DNA of 64,000 nucleotides, taken from positions 1 through 64,000 of the forward strand of contig JABCZI010000001.1 of assembly GCA_013289765.1 (NCBI GenBank), read 5' to 3'. The DNA is from Acidobacteriota bacterium (lineage in GTDB: Bacteria; Acidobacteriota; Terriglobia; Terriglobales; Acidobacteriaceae). Numbering within the stretch: position 1 is the stretch's first letter; each line of letters starts with the position of its first letter. Both the position numbers and the translations under genes were made by a program. Below the pieces are notes generated by a model that made no database searches, had not been told where the DNA came from, and saw only the letters and a program-made list of their open reading frames with translations. Below are positions 39,545-49,876 of this stretch, piece by piece.

Positions 39545-40024
39545 TTATGGATATCGCTTCACAGGGGCGGCACCGTTTTCGTCGGTCTCACGGATGGCTT
39601 CGACCTTGGCCAGTTCCGGTTTTTTCTTGTCGGCGGGCTTAACCCCGTGAACGCTGACTGCCTGCTCGAGTTGGGTCATGAGCGTTTGCAGGTTTTCTTC
39701 GCCGGTATCGAGGATCTTGCGCAACTCCGCGCTGGCTTTCATGGCTTGCTCGTAGGCCTCCCGAGCTTTGGTAAGAAGCGGGAGCTGCTCGATGAACGCC
39801 GTCGCGCTGCGGGTGAACTCGTTCAGCGACTCTGTATAGCCGGTCATGTTTGGAGCTGATGATGGCTGCTTATCCCCCTCGGCAACCTTTTGAGATCCAG
39901 CGGCGAGACTCCATTTTTCGAAGCGGCCGACGATGGAAGATCCCATAGGAGCGTCGCCGGACTCCGGCGTCAGCTTGGCGAGCTCAGGCTGCGTGTCCGC
40001 ATTATCGTCCTGCTTTTTCCACAT
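39545..40024 (-). CDS. Hypothetical protein
   Basis: 159-aa coiled-coil-like ORF. Confidence 0.6.
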   Translation of the reverse strand: MWKKQDDNADTQPELAKLTPESGDAPMGSSIVGRFEKWSLAAGSQKVAEGDKQPSSAPNMTGYTESLNEFTRSATAFIEQLPLLTKAREAYEQAMKASAELRKILDTGEENLQTLMTQLEQAVSVHGVKPADKKKPELAKVEAIRETDENGAAPVKRYP

Positions 40025-40184
40025 TCCGTACTCCTTTGCATTTAGACCATAGCGGAGCGGCGCAGATTGAAATTATAAATGGCGGGGCTGGAAGATCAAC
40101 TTCAGCGGCCCAATGTATTTGGGAAGATGCTGCCGCAGCATGAAGAACTGGAGAATCGGTTTGCAGCCTAACTTATTGAAAAAA

Positions 40185-40259
40185 TGGAGCGGGAGACCGG
40201 GATCGAACCGGCGACATCCAGCTTGGGAAGCTGGCGTTCTACCGCTGAACTACTCCCGC
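40185..40259 (-). tRNA. tRNA-Gly (anticodon CCC), CCA encoded
   Basis: Minus strand GCGGGAGTAGTTCAGCGGTAGAACGCCAGCTTCCCAAGCTGGATGTCGCCGGTTCGATCCCGGTCTCCCGCTCCA; canonical 7/5 cloverleaf. Confidence 0.96.
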
Positions 40260-40453
40260 TCACGGGCGAATGCCCCATCACACGGGGACCGCGCGCCCTG
40301 CACGCATTTCGCATCCCCATCAAAGTCTAGCATCGCACGCCGGGGGAAACAATCGTGCTCGCGCCTGGCTCTTCCAATCTCAGCGATTCCAATTTCGAAT
40401 CTCGAATCTCTCGACGACGTTTTCGACGCAACCTGCCGCAGTTCGTCCATCCC

Positions 40454-41485
40454 TCACTTTCCCGCAGTGACGGTTGCCTTCGCTTCGATCATGGAAGCCA
40501 CCTCGGCCACCCGCCGGTACGATTGCAGTCTATCGGCGTGGTCATAGGTATCAGTGACAATGATCACCTCGTCGGCCCCAGTTTCACCCACCAGCTTCTC
40601 CAACCCCGCCTTTACGGTTGCATTCGATCCCACAATTGCCGCGCCCAGCCTACTTTCCACGGCAGCACGCTCCGCATAGTTCTGCCAGAGAGCCTCCATG
40701 GAATCCACTGGTGGCAATAATTCTACGGGCTGATTTCTTATCAGCCGCAGAAAGCGCTGCTGCGGCGTGGTGAACAACCGCCGCGCTGCCGCGTCCGTCT
40801 CCGCCGCAATCACTTGCACCGCGACGATTAAGTATGGCTTCCGCAGAACTTCGCTTGGCCGGAACCGATCGCGATACAACTCCGCCGCCGCGTATAGATA
40901 CTCAGGCGCAAAATGCGCTGCGAAGGCAAACGGCAACCCCAGCATTCCCGCCAGTTCCGCACTGAAGCCGCTCGACCCTAACAACGTAATCGGTACATTG
41001 CTCCCTTGTCCGGGAATCGCTTTCACCGCCTGCCCAGGTTTTTCGGGTCCCAGGTAGGTTCGCAGTTCGTCGAGCAGCGCCGGAAAATCTTCCCCACTCT
41101 GGCTTGAATCCCTCCGTAGCGCCCGCATGGTTTGAAAATCGCCACCCGGAGCCCGTCCCAACCCCAGATCAATTCGGCCCGGATACAACGCATCCAATGT
41201 TCCAAACTGCTCCGCCACCACCAGCGGTGCATGGTTCGGCAGCATTACTCCACCGCTGCCTACGCGAATCGTCTTCGTCGCCGCCGCTACATGCCCAATC
41301 AACACCGGCGTAGCCGAGCACGCCAGTCCAGAAATGGAATGATGTTCCGCCAGCCAGTAGCGCTTGTAACCCAACTGCTCCGCGTGTTGCGCCAGATCAA
41401 CTGACCGGGCGATTGCGCTGCCTGCGGACTCCCCTGTTCTCATGCCCACAAGATCAAGAACTGAAACCGCTAATCCGTTACTCAT
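40454..41485 (-). CDS. LLM-class flavin-dependent oxidoreductase (luciferase-like)
   Basis: [70 protein letters not shown]. Confidence 0.93.
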   Translation of the reverse strand: MSNGLAVSVLDLVGMRTGESAGSAIARSVDLAQHAEQLGYKRYWLAEHHSISGLACSATPVLIGHVAAATKTIRVGSGGVMLPNHAPLVVAEQFGTLDALYPGRIDLGLGRAPGGDFQTMRALRRDSSQSGEDFPALLDELRTYLGPEKPGQAVKAIPGQGSNVPITLLGSSGFSAELAGMLGLPFAFAAHFAPEYLYAAAELYRDRFRPSEVLRKPYLIVAVQVIAAETDAAARRLFTTPQQRFLRLIRNQPVELLPPVDSMEALWQNYAERAAVESRLGAAIVGSNATVKAGLEKLVGETGADEVIIVTDTYDHADRLQSYRRVAEVASMIEAKATVTAGK

Positions 41486-41607
41486 TCTGAATTGGATGAC
41501 ACGGAAGCGAAACCGATGCGACTTACCGTTTCGGCAGAATTCGACTCACGAACAGGTGGCAACAACAGCCGGACCAGTATTTCATTTAGACTGCCTGCAG
41601 ATCACAA

Positions 41608-42417
41608 ATGTCTTCCTCATCCAGTTCTTCATCCAGCAGAAAGCACGCGGGCCCCGGCGTCAGCAACGATCAGCCACCCGTTCCCGAGCCCACATTTTCG
41701 GAGCGCGCCCGCACTCTCATTCACCTGGGCCGCATCGGCAGCCTTTCCACTCTCTCGCGCAAGCAGCCCGGCTTCCCTTTCGGATCAGTCATGCCTTACG
41801 GGCTCGATGCCGCCGGACGTCCTATATTCCTTATCAGCACCATGGCCATGCACACCCAGAATCTGCAAGCCGATCCGCGCGCCAGTCTGCTCGTCACCCA
41901 GCCTGATGCCAGCGGTGACCCGCTGGGCGCGGCGCGAGTCACAGTAATCGGCAACGCTGCGATCATTCCGCCAGCGGAAGTAGCCGAGGCGCGCACGCTC
42001 TATCTGGAGCGCTATGCCAATGCGAAATATTGGGTGGACTTCGAGGACTTTTCTTTTTACCGCATGCAAGTGCTGGATGTGTACTACGTTGGAGGCTTCG
42101 GAGTGATGGGCTGGGTGCAGGTGTCAGATTACGATCGGGCTCGGCCTGACCCGCTCGCCGATGCCGCAGCCGGGATTATCGAACACATGAATGCCGATCA
42201 TAAGGAGGCGCTGGTCCTGCTGGCCCGTTCATTCGCCGGCATCGAAGCGCAAGAAGCGGCCATGACTTCGGTGGACCGCCTCGGCTTTCACCTTCGCCTC
42301 ACGACGCCGGATGGCATGAAAGGCGCCCGCATTGCTTTTCTGCGGGAATCAATCACTCCGGCGGAAACCAGGAAAGTTCTGGTAGAGATGGTGCAGCAGG
42401 CGCGTCAAGGCGGCTAG
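41608..42417 (+). CDS. HugZ-like / pyridoxamine-phosphate-oxidase fold protein with DUF2470
   Basis: GRIGSLSTLSRKQPGFPFGSVMPYGLDAAGRPIFLISTMAMHTQNLQADPRASLLV...IIEHMNADHKEALVLLAR. Confidence 0.88.
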   Translation: MSSSSSSSSSRKHAGPGVSNDQPPVPEPTFSERARTLIHLGRIGSLSTLSRKQPGFPFGSVMPYGLDAAGRPIFLISTMAMHTQNLQADPRASLLVTQPDASGDPLGAARVTVIGNAAIIPPAEVAEARTLYLERYANAKYWVDFEDFSFYRMQVLDVYYVGGFGVMGWVQVSDYDRARPDPLADAAAGIIEHMNADHKEALVLLARSFAGIEAQEAAMTSVDRLGFHLRLTTPDGMKGARIAFLRESITPAETRKVLVEMVQQARQGG

Positions 42418-42535
42418 AAACTCCCCAGCCCTTTGTCATTCCCTGCGCCCCATTGTCATTCCGAGCGAAGCGAGGAACCCTTGGTTTCAGCTGACACAAA
42501 CGCCTGGCTGATCCCGATCTGCCGCTAAAAGGAAA

Positions 42536-42563
42536 TGCCCGAAACTCTTTCGAGTTTCGGGCA
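42536..42563 (-). terminator. Intrinsic terminator downstream of the cold-shock gene
   Basis: TGCCCGAAACTC-TTTC-GAGTTTCGGGCA perfect 12-bp stem; T-rich on the minus strand after the stem. Confidence 0.8.
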
Positions 42564-42587
42564 CTGTTGTTGCTCAGAAAGCGGTCG

Positions 42588-42791
42588 TTAGACGGCCTGA
42601 ACGTTCTCTGCTTGCCAGCCCTTGGGGCCCTTGGTCACGTCGAACTGCACGGTTTGGCCTTCCTGCAGGCTGCGGAAGCCCCCCGCCTGGATCGCGGAGA
42701 AATGCACGAAAACGTCTTCGCCATTCTGACGGCTGATAAAGCCATAGCCCTTGGCGTCATTAAACCACTTCACTGTTCCTTGTTCTGCCAT
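42588..42791 (-). CDS. Cold-shock protein (CspA family)
   Basis: [35 protein letters not shown]. Confidence 0.97.
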   Translation of the reverse strand: MAEQGTVKWFNDAKGYGFISRQNGEDVFVHFSAIQAGGFRSLQEGQTVQFDVTKGPKGWQAENVQAV

Positions 42792-43003
42792 TGTTGGTAG
42801 TCCTATTCTTGTTTCTTTGGATTGTGCTGAGAAGATTCGCTGCTAGTGAGGGGGTGACGCTGGTTGGCGATACCGACCTTCAATTGCTTGTGAGTCAAAC
42901 TTAGCTGGACTTAATTGTACACCAGAAGTCAAGTTAAAGTGAACATTTTTTAACCCACATAATCCCAAACCTCGCCGGGGCGCCCATCCTGTGCCTGGGC
43001 GGT

Positions 43004-43171
43004 TTACTCCGAGTACCCATCCTGATCGTCCTCATCTTCGTCTTCGTCGTGTTCTTTTTCGTCCTCTTCTTCTTCCTCTTCTTCTTCTGGCTCACTTCGA
43101 ACTTGGAGTTGACCTGCGGCCCAATGCTCTTGCCGGCTGGAAACCACACATTCTAAAAATCTTCTGCTCAT
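43004..43171 (-). CDS. Candidate 55-aa poly-acidic small protein (not in the ORF track)
   Basis: Hand translation MSRRFLECVVSSRQEHWAAGQLQVRSEPEEEEEEEEDEKEHDEDEDEDDQDGYSE, ATG 43171, TAA 43004-43006. Confidence 0.5.
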   Translation of the reverse strand: MSRRFLECVVSSRQEHWAAGQLQVRSEPEEEEEEEEDEKEHDEDEDEDDQDGYSE

Positions 43172-43339
43172 GGCTAAATGTTACACCCACCGCGGTCGCT
43201 CCTGAGGCTCTGACAGTTCCGCATTAGGAATGACTCACGAATTTCACGCTGCCATTAAAGCCTTTTCGCTGGACATCCGTGGGCGTCGTGATTAGCTTGA
43301 TCTACCTCTCGATCATTCAGCAGCGCCCGGAGATATTTT

Positions 43340-43906
43340 GTGGCGACCTTCTACACGGATGTTATTTCAAAGGATGCGCGCTTCGGTTCGCTGACTCGTG
43401 TTGCCGACCCTTCCCTGCTCGAACCCGGCACCCGGCAACTGGTGGAACGCATAATCACTGCATCGCAGCAGATGGGAATTGAAGTCCTGATCTACGAGAC
43501 CTATCGCAGTCAGGACCGTCAGCAGCAACTGTTCAATAGCGGCGCATCCAAACTTCGAACTGTCGGCGTCCATCACTACGGACTGGCCTGCGACATTGTT
43601 CGCTCAGTCGGCGGCGAGCCTTGCTGGAAAGGCGATTTCACATTCCTTGGACAACTCGCGCAGAGCTCCGGACTCATATGGGGCGGCGACTGGGGCGCCC
43701 CGCAAATCAAACACAGCTTCATCGATAGCGTGCACGTGCAGCGATGTACCGTCGCCCGCCAGGGCGATCTTTTCGCCGGAGTCTGGTATCCCGACCAAAC
43801 CTACAATCCCTATAACGATGTGCAGCATCTTTTTGCCGACACCAGGAAGCCCGCCAAGGCCGTCGCGAAAACCGGAAGACCACCAACCAGAAGTCAACGA
43901 GCTTAA
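43340..43906 (+). CDS. M15-family peptidase (L-Ala-D-Glu / D-Ala-D-Ala endopeptidase type)
   Basis: IYETYRSQDRQQQLFNSG...GVHHYGLACDIVR...GGDWGAPQIKHSFIDSVHVQ. Confidence 0.85.
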   Translation: MATFYTDVISKDARFGSLTRVADPSLLEPGTRQLVERIITASQQMGIEVLIYETYRSQDRQQQLFNSGASKLRTVGVHHYGLACDIVRSVGGEPCWKGDFTFLGQLAQSSGLIWGGDWGAPQIKHSFIDSVHVQRCTVARQGDLFAGVWYPDQTYNPYNDVQHLFADTRKPAKAVAKTGRPPTRSQRA

Positions 43907-44040
43907 GCAAACATCCTGGCCCCGCCTACCATTCACGTCGGTCGCCTTCCGCTTATCGGCTCACGATTCTGCGCAGGATTTCAACCCATGCATTAGTATG
44001 TTGCGTTGCCGTTCCCGCACCTAAAAGGATCTGATCGACC

Positions 44041-45717
44041 ATGCCTCGAAATGACAATGACGATGACGCGACTCTTGCCGCCAACCGCCGTTCGTTCCTG
44101 AAGACTGCCGTATGTGGCAGTGTCGCCGCGACGCTTACCCCACTCTATCCGGCGCTGGGAGCAGCGCGAGAAATAGTCCCGGCGGCTGCAGCGCCCGAGG
44201 GCAAATCGTTTGAGCTCGAGGAAATCACCATCGCAGAGTTGCAGGATGGAATGAAGTCCGGAAAGTTCACAGCCCGCTCATTGGTCGAGAAGTATTCGGA
44301 GCGCATCGATGAGATCGACAAACACGGGCCATCCATCAACGCCATCATCGAACGGAATCCGGATGCGCTCTCCATTGCTGAAGCGCTCGATCAGGAACGC
44401 AAGGCCAAAGGCCCGCGCGGTCCCATGCACGGCATTCCTGTGCTGATCAAAGACAACATCGATACTGCGGATAAAATGATGACCACCGCCGGATCGCTGG
44501 CTCTCGTCGGGTCGAAGCCGCTCGAGGATTCTTTTGTGGCGCAGAAACTTCGCAGCGCCGGAGCCGTCATCCTGGGCAAAACCAATCTCAGCGAGTGGGC
44601 GAATATTCGCTCCAGCCACTCCACCAGCGGATGGAGCGGGCGCGGCGGCCTCACCAGAAATCCTTACGCGCTTGATCGCAATCCTTGCGGCTCGAGTTCC
44701 GGCACCGGCTCTGGAATTTCCGCCAACCTCGCTGCCGTGGGCATCGGCACGGAGACCGACGGCTCCATCGTCTGCCCGTCGTCTTCAAACGGCCTTGCCG
44801 GAATCAAACCCACTGTCGGCCTGATCAGCCGGAATGGAATCATTCCAATTTCTCACACGCAGGACAGCGCGGGGCCCATGTGCCGCACCGTACTCGACGC
44901 GGCTACTTTGCTTGGCGTGCTCACCGGCATCGATCCCGGAGATTCGGCGACCGCCGCCAGCGCAGGCAAGTCTCATACCGGCTACACCCAGTTCTGCGAT
45001 CCCAATGGCCTGAAGGGCGCTCGCATCGGGGTCGCGAGAAAATACTTCGGATTCAGCGACCCCGTCGACGCGCTCATGGAGCAAGCCCTCGACGCGATGA
45101 AGAAACAGGGCGCTGTATTGGTTGATCCGGCCGACATCGAAACTCTGGGTAAGTTCGATGAAAGCGAGCTATTGATCTTTATGTACGAGTTGAAGGCCGA
45201 TCTGAATGCCTATCTCGCACGCCTCGGCCCCAATGCCCCGGTCCGTACTTTGAAAGACATTATCGATTTCAACGAGCGCAATAAGCAGAAAGAGATGCCT
45301 TACTTTGGCCAGGACTTATTCGTCAAAGCCGAAGCTAAGGGTCCGCTTACTGAAAAATCCTATCTCGACACGATAGAAAAGAACCATCAATTGGCTCGCA
45401 CCGAGGGCATAGACGCTACTATGGACAAGTACCATCTCGACGCAATCGTTGCCCCCACCGGCGGTCCCGCATGGCTGACCGACCTGATCAATGGGGACCA
45501 CTTTGCCGGCGGAAGCTCCAATGCCGCCGCGGTCGCGGGCTATCCCAACATCAACGTAACTGCGGGATCTATTTCGGGGCTGCCCGTCGGAATCTCTTTT
45601 TTCGGGCGCGCCTGGAGCGAACCTACTCTTATCCGCCTGGCTTTCGCTTTCGAGCAAGCCACGAAAGCTCGCCAGGCTCCACGTTTCTTATCTACTATCG
45701 GCGATGGTAAGAACTGA
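44041..45717 (+). CDS. Amidase family protein with Tat-like signal
   Basis: NRRSFLKTAVCGSVAATL; GIPVLIKDNIDT, NPCGSSSGTGSGISANLAAVGIGTETDGSIVCPSS. Confidence 0.93.
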   Translation: MPRNDNDDDATLAANRRSFLKTAVCGSVAATLTPLYPALGAAREIVPAAAAPEGKSFELEEITIAELQDGMKSGKFTARSLVEKYSERIDEIDKHGPSINAIIERNPDALSIAEALDQERKAKGPRGPMHGIPVLIKDNIDTADKMMTTAGSLALVGSKPLEDSFVAQKLRSAGAVILGKTNLSEWANIRSSHSTSGWSGRGGLTRNPYALDRNPCGSSSGTGSGISANLAAVGIGTETDGSIVCPSSSNGLAGIKPTVGLISRNGIIPISHTQDSAGPMCRTVLDAATLLGVLTGIDPGDSATAASAGKSHTGYTQFCDPNGLKGARIGVARKYFGFSDPVDALMEQALDAMKKQGAVLVDPADIETLGKFDESELLIFMYELKADLNAYLARLGPNAPVRTLKDIIDFNERNKQKEMPYFGQDLFVKAEAKGPLTEKSYLDTIEKNHQLARTEGIDATMDKYHLDAIVAPTGGPAWLTDLINGDHFAGGSSNAAAVAGYPNINVTAGSISGLPVGISFFGRAWSEPTLIRLAFAFEQATKARQAPRFLSTIGDGKN

Positions 45718-45887
45718 CATAGCAACCGGGTAAGCACTAACTCCCTTGTCTCCCTAATTCGCCTTCCTGATTCGCGACGAGAGTCCAAGATCAGCTTCGG
45801 GCGATGCCATTCCCCAATAGGTAAACGCCGAAATACACTCACCTAAGTCCATTCGTGTTAGCCTTACCTGCAAGGGGGTATTAATCA

Positions 45888-46112
45888 ATGATGAACAAAG
45901 TAGTCATTTCCCTGCGGAAGGAGTACTCCCGCCTTGAAAAAGAGATGGGACAAGTAGGGAAGGCGCTGGACGCTCTCGGTCATGCCGGCGGCAAAAAGCT
46001 CAGAAGCACTGGCCGTACGTTGAGCAAAGATGCCCGCAGGCGAATCGCAGAAGCGCAAAAGCTACGCTGGGCTAAAGTCCGAAAGGCTGCAGCCAAGCTA
46101 GTCAAGTCGTAA
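45888..46112 (+). CDS. Small basic protein (74 aa)
   Basis: C-terminal RRRIAEAQKLRWAKVRKAAAKLVKS; followed by a terminator-like hairpin. Confidence 0.6.
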   Translation: MMNKVVISLRKEYSRLEKEMGQVGKALDALGHAGGKKLRSTGRTLSKDARRRIAEAQKLRWAKVRKAAAKLVKS

Positions 46113-46143
46113 GTACAGAAATGCTTTCGCAAGCACCGCAGCC

Positions 46144-46185
46144 GGCCTCGTTCGTAGACTTCTCCTACAAATTGCGAACGAGGCC
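46144..46185 (+). terminator. Hairpin downstream of the 74-aa gene
   Basis: GGCCTCGTTCG ... CGAACGAGGCC perfect 11-bp stem; no clear U-tract. Confidence 0.5.
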
Positions 46186-46268
46186 CCAGCTTCGGAATCC
46201 TATCCAAAGCAAATCGTTGTCAGCTTCGGGGCATATCCAGATCTTCTCTTAGCTGACCTAAGCTCGCC

Positions 46269-47159
46269 CTAGCGCGCCGCCGGCTTCCACTTATTCAGAA
46301 ATTCAAGCAACGCCTGCGGAGTAAGCGCGCGGGCATCCTCGAACTCCCCATTTTTCTGACTAATGACCAGCGTGCCGTCACCCTCAGCCACCGCCAGGGC
46401 GGGAACGCCTTTGTCCAGCGGCACATCGAATTGCTTCACAAGGTCGGAATTCTTTTTCCCATCTGGACCAATATCCACATGCACCAATTCATATCCCGCC
46501 GCCAGCACCGGCGCTAAATCAGGACGCTGAAACGCCAGGTCCAGCACGTAGCAGTCATAACACCAGTTGGCGCCGAAAACCAGCAGCACACGTTTGTGCT
46601 GCGCAGCGGCTTTCTGCTCGGCTTCTCTAATCTCGACGTGCGCATCGGCATCATCGGGATAAATATTCTTCTTCATATCCGACGGCTGCTTCAGGTGAGG
46701 GGCGTCCGTCCTTTCTACGCCGACGATCTTCCACTGCTCTCCCTGCTTCTGCCAACCTTGCGCATCGGTCACGCTCATGCTCTGACCATTGGGCTGACCT
46801 GTCACCTCAGCTTTGAAGATAATTCCCACGCGGTTCGATCCCTCTTTGAGCCGCACGATTTCCAGTTTCATATCGCGCGCTTTTAACCCCAGCCAGAAAC
46901 TGCAATCCGAATCGGCATCGCTCTTAGCGCCATCCGCTTGCACCTGTGCCGCTGGATCGGTGCTGTAGAAGGCTTTTAAACTCGCTGTGTCGCCCGCAAG
47001 AATCGCGCGCCGCCACTGGTCGAGCGGAGCAAACCCTGTCCGCGAATCGGCCGCTGAATTCTGCGCAAAGGAGCGCTCTGCTCCGGCCATCACGATCGCC
47101 ATTGCAGCCACGATAACAACGCAGATGAAGCGTCTCATCAGTGTCTTTGTCTTTTCCAT
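46269..47159 (-). CDS. Thioredoxin-fold family protein, secreted
   Basis: KRVLLVFGANWCYDCYVLDLAF. Confidence 0.85.
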   Translation of the reverse strand: MEKTKTLMRRFICVVIVAAMAIVMAGAERSFAQNSAADSRTGFAPLDQWRRAILAGDTASLKAFYSTDPAAQVQADGAKSDADSDCSFWLGLKARDMKLEIVRLKEGSNRVGIIFKAEVTGQPNGQSMSVTDAQGWQKQGEQWKIVGVERTDAPHLKQPSDMKKNIYPDDADAHVEIREAEQKAAAQHKRVLLVFGANWCYDCYVLDLAFQRPDLAPVLAAGYELVHVDIGPDGKKNSDLVKQFDVPLDKGVPALAVAEGDGTLVISQKNGEFEDARALTPQALLEFLNKWKPAAR

Positions 47160-47417
47160 TGCACCACCTCTTCCAAATTTTCGCGGAGATCCTTCTCCAG
47201 TCGCGACCGCCCCGTAGATTCTATCCGATGAACATCCCTATGCATTTCGAAGCTGCGGCCATATCCGGATTTTGCTAAGATGGCGGTGTGCCGGGTCCAC
47301 TTCCGGTTTCTTCACTCCCATGCGCATCCTCAAGCGCGGCTTCACTTGACGGCGTTCCCTTAAGACGCCCGTGTGTCGTTTCCAACCTCATTGAAGAATT
47401 GAAAGGAGGCCGCCTCT

Positions 47418-48407
47418 ATGCTGCGCAATATTTGCATCTTGTCGTCCCTGTTTCTGACTTTCACTCTGTCCACCTTCGCACAGGATTCCCGCCACTTCAC
47501 ATTTCACTATGGCTTTACCGTAAGGAATCTTCCTGCTGGAAAGAGAGTCCGGATCTGGATCCCCGCAGCTCAATCCGACTCGTTTCAAGAAGTGAAAGTA
47601 ATCTCTGCCCATGGCGATCTGCCCCTTACAAAAGCCGCCGAGTCAAAATACGGCAATCAGATCTACTACGCCGAGACTAATTCCGCGCAACCCGAAATGC
47701 ACTTCGATGTGCAGTATGACGTCGTACGCCATGAGCGGCTGGGGTTGGGGCAAAGCGCTCCGCACACAATTGCCGTGGCCCTCTCCTCTACGGAGAGGCA
47801 TCAGGACTTGCAGCCCGATTCCCTCGTCCCTATCACTGGCCTGCCCGCTGATCTAGCCGTCAAAGTTACTCAAGGCAAAACTCAGCCGCTCGATAAAGCC
47901 CGCGCCATCTACGATTACGTTTTCACCACCATGCGCTACGACAAAACCGGAATCGGCTGGGGACACGGCGACGTCCTCTACGCCTGCGATGCGAAGAAGG
48001 GTAACTGCACCGACTTTCATTCCTTGTTCATTGCGATGGCTCGCTCCCAGGGCCTACCGGCACGCTTCGAGATCGGATTCCCTTTGCCGCCCGACAAGCA
48101 CTCCGGCGAAATTGCCGGCTACCATTGCTGGTCCGATTTCTACGTCGATGGCAAAGGATGGATTCCGGTGGATATTTCCGAGGCCTGGAAGCATCCGGAG
48201 AAACGCGACTACTTTTTCGGCGCTCACGACGTGAACCGGATGCAATTCAGCTTGGGCCGCGACCTGAGCCTGAACCCGACGCAGGGTGGCAAGCCGCTAA
48301 ACTACTTCGTCTATCCCTATGTGGAGGTTGATGGCCGGGAATTTCCAAATGTCGCGCTGGCGTTCTCATTTGCCGATGCGGACTCGCCCGTCGCAACGCG
48401 ACAGTAG
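47418..48407 (+). CDS. Transglutaminase-like domain protein, secreted
   Basis: GNCTDFHSLFIAMARSQGLPARFEIGFPLPPD...GYHCWSDFYVDGKGWIPVDISEAWKHPEKRDYFFG. Confidence 0.9.
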   Translation: MLRNICILSSLFLTFTLSTFAQDSRHFTFHYGFTVRNLPAGKRVRIWIPAAQSDSFQEVKVISAHGDLPLTKAAESKYGNQIYYAETNSAQPEMHFDVQYDVVRHERLGLGQSAPHTIAVALSSTERHQDLQPDSLVPITGLPADLAVKVTQGKTQPLDKARAIYDYVFTTMRYDKTGIGWGHGDVLYACDAKKGNCTDFHSLFIAMARSQGLPARFEIGFPLPPDKHSGEIAGYHCWSDFYVDGKGWIPVDISEAWKHPEKRDYFFGAHDVNRMQFSLGRDLSLNPTQGGKPLNYFVYPYVEVDGREFPNVALAFSFADADSPVATRQ

Positions 48408-48423
48408 GAACTTATCTAGCCGC

Positions 48424-49551
48424 CTAGATCATGGCTACAAACCCGGGGCCGCCGGGCGGGGATATATCTGGCGGTGGCGCGGGTGGCCGATGCGTGGGGC
48501 CATCCGCCGGCTTGGGGACATCCTGCTCATCCTCCCCGGGCCGGCGCATCGTTGGCGCGTTCGCCGGACGCACATCCTCCGGCTCCTTTTTCGCCTCCCG
48601 TTCGGGCTGCTGTAAGACGACTTCTTTTTCTGTGCGCACGATCTTCTCGCCGCCCACTCTCATCGTCTCAACCCTTACCACTTCATCTCCCACCAGCCGC
48701 ACGAAATCCACATCCGCGGGAGGCTCGCCATAAATCCATTCTTCGTATTCCGTCTCGCCGTCGCGCTCCCGCACTTTCTTCGGCGGCTTGCCCTTGGCGT
48801 GAATCACCATTTCCTGATTCATTCCCACCAGCACATGATGCGCCTGAATCGCCTCCTTCACCTTGGGAGGCACCGTATCCAGATAGGCCTGCTCTTTATT
48901 TCTGGCATTAAAATCGAGCACCGGATACAACAACGCTCGCAGTTGCTGTGCGCTCATCTCCGGAACATACTTGCCGAAGTGAACGTCCACGAACGAACCG
49001 TGCGGGTTGGCTTGCGGATCGTTTTGCGGCGCCTGCATCGTTCCGCCCGCACCCGCGACCTGAATGTGCTGGTACCACTTCTGGCGATGCACCGGCCCGC
49101 CATTGATTTCGAAATGAATGTGATCGTCTTTGATGCGCACAAATGAAATGTGCGCCGGATCGCCGGGCTTTATCGATGGCCCCCACAGCGCGAGGACCTG
49201 CTGCAATTCCTCGCCGTTGGGTGTAACCACCCCTTCTTTTAGATGAAGGCCCTTCGCGCCCATGGGAAAGGCTGTTCGCGCATACACCAATTGGGTTTCG
49301 AAGTCGCGGATGATTTCCAATCGGGTCTGCCTCGAGATCCGCGGAGCATCGCGGGCAATCGGCGGAGCTATCGGCGCAGGCGGCTGACCGCTCGCCGCTT
49401 TATTGTCTGCCGCCGCTTTGTCTGCAGAAGACGCGGAGGACCTTTGCGCCTGAACAGACTCTACCGCCTGGGCGGATGCGAGCAAGGGGGTGATCAACAG
49501 AGGCAAAACCAGAAGGGTGGTAGTCCGAAAACGCAGCATGTGAAACCCCAA
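48424..49551 (-). CDS. Hypothetical secreted protein
   Basis: Signal peptide, 375 aa, downstream of anti-sigma gene. Confidence 0.65.
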   Translation of the reverse strand: MGFHMLRFRTTTLLVLPLLITPLLASAQAVESVQAQRSSASSADKAAADNKAASGQPPAPIAPPIARDAPRISRQTRLEIIRDFETQLVYARTAFPMGAKGLHLKEGVVTPNGEELQQVLALWGPSIKPGDPAHISFVRIKDDHIHFEINGGPVHRQKWYQHIQVAGAGGTMQAPQNDPQANPHGSFVDVHFGKYVPEMSAQQLRALLYPVLDFNARNKEQAYLDTVPPKVKEAIQAHHVLVGMNQEMVIHAKGKPPKKVRERDGETEYEEWIYGEPPADVDFVRLVGDEVVRVETMRVGGEKIVRTEKEVVLQQPEREAKKEPEDVRPANAPTMRRPGEDEQDVPKPADGPTHRPPAPPPDISPPGGPGFVAMI

Positions 49552-49618
49552 AGGACCAAAGCTATTATAAGCGATGAGGCTGGGGAATGCAGGGTTGCGG
49601 CCAATCGTCAGTTCTTGA

Positions 49619-49876
49619 TTAAACGGTCTCGGGTCCCCGCTTCTTGTACTGCTGGCACTTGGTCATGATGGCGGAACGCAGCCGCGTGCGAAGATCATCG
49701 GGCAGTTCATAGAGCTGAGAGTCGCGATAAATCTCGATGGTCTTCTTCGTGGTGTCACAAACCACGTAGCAGTTATGGCACCAGGAAAGATGGTTTTCCA
49801 ACTCGGCCTTTGTAGGTTCGTCGAGGACCCCGTCCAAATAATTTGTCAGCTCGTGCAAGAACTCAGAGCATTTCAC
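49619..49876 (-). CDS. Zinc-finger (zf-HC2) anti-sigma factor
   Basis: ELENHLSWCHNCYVVCDTTKKTIEIYR; 4-bp overlap with the sigma gene. Confidence 0.85.
   Translation of the reverse strand: MKCSEFLHELTNYLDGVLDEPTKAELENHLSWCHNCYVVCDTTKKTIEIYRDSQLYELPDDLRTRLRSAIMTKCQQYKKRGPETV

Noticed and set aside
42934-43149. 71-aa Lys/Thr-rich ORF
   Set aside because: Alternate frame of the poly-acidic tail; repetitive GAA/AAG codons explain it.
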